DNA of 64,000 nt, taken from assembly GCA_013115135.1 (NCBI GenBank), contig JABANP010000139.1:1-64000 (forward strand), given 5' to 3'. The stretch's first letter is position 1. Every line of letters starts with the position of its first letter. Shown here piece by piece: positions 59,212-64,000 of the stretch. This stretch comes from Perkinsus olseni (lineage: Eukaryota > Perkinsozoa > Perkinsida > Perkinsidae). Under the pieces are notes generated by a model. It was not told the origin of the DNA. It worked only from the letters and a program-made list of their open reading frames with translations, and ran no database searches. The position numbers and the translations under genes were made by a program.

Positions 59212-60922
59212 CCTGTTGGGGTTCCGTGGGCGGCCATATGGGCCCACATACACGAGATGGCATCACTGACATGATGGAAGGTGTCGCCAAGTTCTCGAGG
59301 AGAGTGGGCCATGAACGTGTCCGCTGACAACAAGGACAGGCCAGGTTGGGAGAAGTTAGCCGGATCCTCACCGAACTCTTTGAATACGAAGGCGAGATCG
59401 GCGGAGTGATAAGTGCCCAACTGGCCAACCGTCAGGTTCCCGAAAGTGGGCGAAAGGGTTCCGAGGTTCAAGGTCGCCAAAGATCCGAAAAGATCCGGTT
59501 TGTCGAAGAAATACATCCACGTCGGAGACTTTCCCGTCTTCCTAAGTGCTTCGGCGAGACGTCTACCAGAGCAGTGAAAGAAGGAGTCCCTTATGAAATA
59601 TGCAGCCCGCTGGAAAGGACCGTTGTCGGGGCCGTAGACGGAGGCGTATGCCTTGGGAGGATAAAACGTCTCGACTTCCTGGGAGGCGGTATCGTTCTGC
59701 AAGAAGTGGTTGACGGTCCTCTGAAAACCCTGCTCACCAAGAGTTAGTTCATCGCCTGGGACCAAGCCCGGAAGCAGAAAACCAATGAAGGAGCCTTCGT
59801 CTCTGGTGAAGCCTATGACCAAGGGGCCGTCGTTGTGGTTGCCATTCTCCACAATCCGAAGAGGGTTATCAGGAAGAGTCGTACCGTCGATGATCGGACC
59901 AACAGGCAAATTGGGGAAGAAGGACGATGCCCAGGTTGGCGCACGGCCCGGGTCGAACCGAATTCCGTCTGGTATAGCAAATCCCTGAGGACCGACTCGA
60001 CGAAGGCAGACGAGATCATTGCCATCCTTGCACCCTGCGAGCTCCGATGCTACCCAATCGTAGTACGTGAAAGCATCAGTCGAGTTCTGAAAGAGCATGG
60101 GAGTTGAAGTCGTTCCGGACTGCATTATGGCCGAATGGAAAAGGCCTTTACTGCCAGGAGCTGCAAGATGCCACATAACGGTGCACGCCCCTGCTGAGTG
60201 TCCGAACAACAGGACTCTGTTCTTGTCCCCACCGAAGGCCTCGATATTCTCTTGCACCCATTTGAGACCGAGCTGGGTGTCCAAAGCTCCCCAATCGCCG
60301 GTGGTCCCTTCTTCTGATAGGGATCTTTGAGATCCGAAGAACCCCAAGTGCCCCAGCCTTTAGTTCAGCGTAACCACAATAACATCATGTGTAGCTGCTA
60401 AGGCTGTACTGTTGTTCAGCAACCCGTTACCATTAACATAACCTCCGTCATGTATCCAGAACATGACCGGAAGTTTCGACCTTCCGCCTTGAGCTGTTGA
60501 TGGGCGAAAGACGTTCAGGTAGAGGCAATCTTCCTGCCCAGTTATGTTACCAGTATTACCAAGAAACCCTGAGCTCACTTAGACGCAGATGCTCTCTGGC
60601 GTTACCATTGGCCGAGTGCATGTCCAGTTCTCAGAAGTATAGGGTTGAGGGGGTCGGAATCGTAGTTGACCGACCGGAGGCTCAGCATAGCGAATCCCGA
60701 GGAAAGCCTCCACGTCTTGTATGATGGGCTGCTGTAGGGAAGTATTCTGCTTCGTCACCAGTCCTGATATTGGGCCGTTAGCGATCTGCACTGGCTGGAA
60801 GCCAGTGGCAGCAGAAAGCAAGATGGTAGGAGGAAGCAGAGCGATTTTCATGAATAAGGACCCGCTGAGAATACACGAGGTTGAACATCTTTGTCAAAGA
60901 CTCTTTGATGGAGATGCAGTAG

Positions 60923-60944
60923 CTTCCTTAGTAAGGAATCCTTA
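60923..60944 (+). repeat. Tailed palindromic insertion site
   Basis: Arm CTTCCTTA (60923-60930), centre G, inverted arm 60932-60939 (7 of 8), trailing CCTTA 60940-60944. Confidence 0.72.
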
Positions 60945-61130
60945 CGCGTAAAACAGCCTATCGGCACCGCAATCACGAGGAAAATGCGGAGTTGAGGCTT
61001 ACTCTGCCCTGCTGTGTTGAGCACAGTGCTACGAAACATCAGGAACAGTGCAGACACGAGTGTCCACGCGTAGCACGCGTAATGCCACGGGCACTATAGT
61101 GACAACCATCTCCACTGCTCACTAACTATC

Positions 61131-61152
61131 AGTATCTCCGAGATACTATCTC
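61131..61152 (+). repeat. Tailed palindromic insertion site
   Basis: Arm AGTATCTC (61131-61138), centre C, perfect inverted arm 61140-61147, trailing ATCTC 61148-61152. Confidence 0.78.
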
Positions 61153-61345
61153 GTATCGTTCTGCGCCTACCACTCGCGTGCATGAGAACAAGTGCTACAC
61201 TAGGCTTAGCTTAGTAACTGTAGGTCACATTATTGCATAGCTTTCCTCGACTCGAGGGTCTTGAGTCCAACTCTGCCGTTGTTTGAACCCCGTCTCAAAT
61301 AGCCACACTGTACTGAGTTGTAGTGCACACATGTGACACGCGTGT
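61150..61345 (+). repeat. Dispersed repeat C, copy 2
   Basis: Diverged relative of 34430-34600, with an extra 14 nt at 61251-61264. Confidence 0.65.
61243..61264 (+). repeat. Decayed tailed palindromic insertion site
   Basis: Arm TTCCTCGA (61243-61250), centre C, inverted arm 61252-61259 (6 of 8), trailing CTTGA for expected CTCGA. The homologous repeat near 34512 has CCTCGA running straight into GCCCA, 14 nt shorter. Confidence 0.65.
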
Positions 61346-61532
61346 AGAACACTTGATGCGTCCTGTTGGTGGCCCCCTGATCCTCAGCTGACAAACTCGA
61401 CATAGAGACAATTTTCGGGAGAGCTAAGCTAACCGCCTAGCCGCCGTCTCCACGTCACCTCCAGTGACGCAAGACGAGACGTGACCACCTAGGTGACGCG
61501 TGCGCCGCGCACCTAACGTGCGCGCTAGCCTG

Positions 61533-61554
61533 CCAGCTACTGTAGCTGGGCTAC
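61533..61554 (+). repeat. Tailed palindromic insertion site
   Basis: Arm CCAGCTAC (61533-61540), centre T, perfect inverted arm 61542-61549, trailing GCTAC 61550-61554. Confidence 0.78.
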
Positions 61555-61569
61555 ACGTCCGTAACCTAC

Positions 61570-61591
61570 CTGATGCGCCGCATAGCATGCG
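61570..61591 (+). repeat. Tailed palindromic insertion site (partly matching)
   Basis: Arm CTGATGCG (61570-61577), centre C, inverted arm 61579-61586 (inner five match), trailing ATGCG 61587-61591 exact. Confidence 0.6.
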
Positions 61592-62300
61592 TAATGAGTG
61601 TCTGTTGTAGCTATACTCTTCCACGCATAACGTAGGTGCATTCCCATTGTATTTAGAAGAGAATCGAGTGATTTTCGTTAGGAGCACTCCCTCCCAGTGC
61701 CGTCACCCGCGGTGCGGATACAAGCGGTATAGTTCGCGCTATGGAGTTGCTTTCTCGCTTGCTCTCCTCGTAAGTACGCTTTGAGCCCTGTTCTATTCAA
61801 GGATAAGGTAGTAGGTTGACTGGAAGTATAGTGGTCAATCGTCTCTGAGGGTTCACTAACGTTCACGGGAACCGTCCTCCTCGACAGCCTGCAAAGCGGA
61901 CTCAATCGTGACACTGAAATGCTCACAGACAAACGAGAAAGGGGACATCTCGGTGTTTGAGATAGAGACTTCCTGGGCTCTTTAACAATCAGGTTGCTGA
62001 CCCTTTCTCGTGCCTGGTGCAGCGCTCTGACAGCGCCGCTCTCTCCTGCATCTCTCATGAGCCGCTACGGAGGATACTTGCCCATTGACAGCCCGCCCCC
62101 GCCCATCAGGATTATGTCTATGGCACGGAGAGGATCAAGGTTGTGGGTCCACCGGGTGCGAATACGAATTACCATGAGTCTTGGAACCGCGGGCCATTAA
62201 CTCGTCAATGGTGTCTATGAGCGAGCCTTCAGAGGATGCCCGTCAAGACTCTCGACTCAGGAGCAGCTGGGCCATGCAAGAGACACCTGCAACTAGCCAT

Positions 62301-62351
62301 ATTCGTGTCGGACATATAGGCGGAACTTCCGCATATATTTCCGACACGAAT
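62301..62351. repeat. Long near-palindrome, 25-bp arms, one-base centre
   Basis: Centre C62326; pairing runs out to 62301/62351 with two mismatches (62319/62333 and 62313/62339). It is followed within 10 bp by dispersed repeat D. Confidence 0.88.
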
Positions 62352-62360
62352 GTCCGCCGC

Positions 62361-62405
62361 GGAAGTTTCGCCGGGGAGCGCTTATCTTACGACAGAGTGG
62401 TCACT
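62361..62405 (+). repeat. Dispersed repeat D, copy 2
   Basis: Partner of 57371-57415. Confidence 0.8.
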
Positions 62406-62629
62406 ATCTGCAGAGGGCAGCACTTCGACAACCCTTTTACGTACTACTGTTCAGAACAAAACCGATAACTTGCCAGAATGAAAATAGCATAGCCAGTATA
62501 GCTGACGGATAAGAAAGTGGGGCTCACTGGCTCGGGAAGGGCCAAACTGGCTCGTTTGGCCTGTTTGGCGGCCAGAAGTGCCAAGCTTTGGCCCATCCGG
62601 CTAAAACCGGCAAACCCCTTGCCGGCCTC

Positions 62630-64000
62630 TCACGACAGACATGAGAAAATTACAAATGATATTACCAGGAGCTCGAAAACTCCGTAGCAAGCCTGGCGCT
62701 GAGCAGAGAATGTAGGCTGGGAAGGACCGACTGGAAGTGTTGTTGTGGTAGTTGTCTGAATGTCGGCACGCAGATCGTGGAACCCGAACGGGTGTTCATC
62801 CCACCACTGACATAGTTCAATCGACGGCATCTCATTATCGGGGTAGAGGTTGTTGGGTCTCCATGACTGCATGCTGAGCACATCGCCAATGTGCATGTAA
62901 GCTCCTTGGGCCCCGGAGCCATTGAGGCTAGAGTTGTAGGGCAACCAGGGAGGGATAGATCCATTCGGTAACCCTGGGCAGTATTGTCGCAAGCCTGTTG
63001 GGGTTCCATGGGCGGCCATATGGGCCCACATACATGAGATAACGTCGCTGACATGGTGGAAGGTGTCGCCACGTTCTCGAGGAGGGTGGGCCATGAACGT
63101 GTCCGCTGACAACAAGGACAGGCCAGGTTGGGAGAAGTTAGCCGGATCCTCACCGAACTCTTTGAATACAAAGGCGAGATCGGCGGAGTGATAAGTGCCC
63201 AACTGGCCAACCGTCAGGTTCCCGAAGGTGGGAGAAAGGGTTCCGAGGTTGAAGGTCGCCAAAGATCCGAAAAGATCTGGTTTGTCGAAGGAATACATCC
63301 ACGTCGGAGACTTTCCCTTCTTTCTGAGTGCTTCGGCGAGACGTCTACCAGAGCAGTGAAAAGAGGAGTCCCTTATGAAATATGCAGCCCGTTGGAAAGG
63401 ACCGTTGTCGGGGCCGTAGACGGAGGCGTATGCCTTGGGAGGATAGAACGTTTCCACTTCCTGGGAGGCGGTATCGTTCTGCAAGAAGTAATTGACGGAC
63501 CTCTGGAAGCCCTGCTCACCAAGAGTTAGTTCAACGCTTGGGACCAAGCCCGGAAGCAGGAAGCCAAAGAAGGAGCCTTCGTCTCTGGTGAAGCCTATGA
63601 CCGAAGGGACGTCGTTGTGGTTGCCATTCTCCACCACCCGAAGGGGGTCATCAGGAAGAGTCGTACCGTCGATGATCGGACCAATAGGCAAATTGGGAAA
63701 GCTGGGTGAAGCCCAGGTTGGCGCACGGTCCGGGTCGAACCGAATTCCGTCTGGTATAACAAATCCCTGAGGACTGACTCGACGAAGGCAGACGAGGTCA
63801 TTGCCATCCTTGCAGCCTGCGAGCTCCGATGCTACCCAATCATAATACCGGAATGCATCAGTCGAGTTCTGAAAGAGCATGGGAGTTGAAGTCGTTCCGG
63901 ACTGCATTATGGCCGAATGGAAAAGGCCTTTACTGCCAGGAGCTGCAAGATGCCACATAACGGTGCACGCCCCTGCTGAGTGTCCGAACAACAGGACTCT
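62630..64000 (-). CDS. Carboxylesterase/cholinesterase family, copy 2 (5' end outside the window)
   Basis: Open from the window edge (frame enters just before GHSAGACTVMWHLAAPG) to the stop at 62630, about 455 residues of the C-terminal part. The nucleophile elbow GHSAG, the acid motif TRDEGSFFG and the TYHSADLAFVFKEFGE segment are intact. The C-terminus ends in a hydrophobic stretch (VFELLVISFVIFSCLS), suggesting a membrane or GPI anchor. Secreted or surface ester hydrolase; substrate unknown. It is the intact tandem partner of copy 1 and lacks both 14-nt insertions. Confidence 0.88.
   Translation of the reverse strand, partial: RVLLFGHSAGACTVMWHLAAPGSKGLFHSAIMQSGTTSTPMLFQNSTDAFRYYDWVASELAGCKDGNDLVCLRRVSPQGFVIPDGIRFDPDRAPTWASPSFPNLPIGPIIDGTTLPDDPLRVVENGNHNDVPSVIGFTRDEGSFFGFLLPGLVPSVELTLGEQGFQRSVNYFLQNDTASQEVETFYPPKAYASVYGPDNGPFQRAAYFIRDSSFHCSGRRLAEALRKKGKSPTWMYSFDKPDLFGSLATFNLGTLSPTFGNLTVGQLGTYHSADLAFVFKEFGEDPANFSQPGLSLLSADTFMAHPPRERGDTFHHVSDVISCMWAHMAAHGTPTGLRQYCPGLPNGSIPPWLPYNSSLNGSGAQGAYMHIGDVLSMQSWRPNNLYPDNEMPSIELCQWWDEHPFGFHDLRADIQTTTTTTLPVGPSQPTFSAQRQACYGVFELLVISFVIFSCLS

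Larger units (their letters stand above)
58852..60851 (-). pseudogene. Carboxylesterase/cholinesterase family, copy 1 (inactivated)
   Basis: ATG 60851 with signal peptide (MKIALLPPTILLSAATG), then the type-B carboxylesterase sequence: FLGIRYAEPPVGQLRFRPP, EDCLYLNVFRP, PVMFWIHDGGYVNGNG (oxyanion region), GHSAGACTVM with nucleophile Ser, a TRDEGS acid motif and a TYHSADLAFVF region. Two in-frame TAA codons interrupt it: 60581-60579 (before VSSGFLGNTG) and 60362-60360, where the family has the Tyr of NYRLG. Near the C-terminus two 14-nt palindromic insertions (59198-59211 and 58948-58961) throw the frame, compared with the intact copy 2. This secreted hydrolase gene is therefore dead unless the stops are sequence errors. 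It is a tandem duplicate of 62630-64000 at an offset of 3782 bp. Confidence 0.88.
60852..62629. other. Interval between carboxylesterase copies, palindrome-dense, no gene
   Basis: No supported ORF. It holds five tailed palindromic sites (60923, 61131, 61243, 61533, 61570), dispersed repeats C and D, and a 25-bp-arm palindrome at 62301. It presumably also contains the promoter of copy 1 and the 3' flank of copy 2. Confidence 0.5.

Overview
The window looks like nuclear DNA of a unicellular eukaryote. Most genes are split by short GT-AG introns (about 43-60 nt where I could fix both ends), lie close together, and share the window with a Helitron, an LTR retrotransposon and many small repeats. 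The gene content (cysteine/TEAP-repeat surface protein, triose-phosphate-translocator paralogues, esterase family, EDR2-like proteins) fits an alveolate, and a perkinsid (Perkinsus-like) is my best guess. This is inference only; no rRNA or organelle marker is present. Exon borders were read by eye from splice consensus, frame continuity and family motifs. Spans of multi-exon genes therefore include introns, and several N- or C-terminal ends are unresolved.

Layout. 0-20.7 kb, mostly minus strand: secreted cysteine-rich protein with a 21-bp minisatellite; poly(A) polymerase; EngB-type GTPase; 2-oxoglutarate/Fe(II) oxygenase; a hypothetical gene; two DMT/TPT transporter paralogues sharing a conversion tract; an alpha/beta hydrolase. 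20.87-27.19 kb: a recent Ty3/gypsy-order LTR retrotransposon (identical 354-bp LTRs, 4-bp target duplication ATGT). 27.3-31.7 kb: a MAP kinase kinase. 31.7-36.8 kb: gene-poor repeats. 36.87-45.57 kb: a complete-looking Helitron with Rep/helicase, a triplicated 5' exon block, a second small three-exon zinc-ribbon gene and a canonical 3' hairpin plus CTAG. 46.5-56.4 kb, plus strand: a secreted protein, a small membrane protein, and two tandem EDR2-C-domain genes. 58.85-64 kb, minus: two tandem carboxylesterase copies, the first a pseudogene, the second running off the window.

The most unusual signal is a recurrent 22-nt structure: an 8-nt word, one centre base, the inverted complement of the word, then a repeat of its last 5 nt. 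I found ten clear cases, seven of them in 58.9-61.6 kb. Two lie in carboxylesterase copy 1 and are absent from copy 2, where the sites are clean; these two 14-nt insertions account exactly for the 28-nt length difference between the copies. A third is absent from a dispersed homologue at 34.5 kb. Longer near-palindromes with the same single-base centre (arms 20-29) occur at 46.0, 57.3, 58.0 and 62.3 kb. A second recurring pattern is that nine reading-frame breaks, in five unrelated genes and elements, are each repaired by dropping one duplicated base. This is either a sequence-quality artefact or a real +1 phenomenon.
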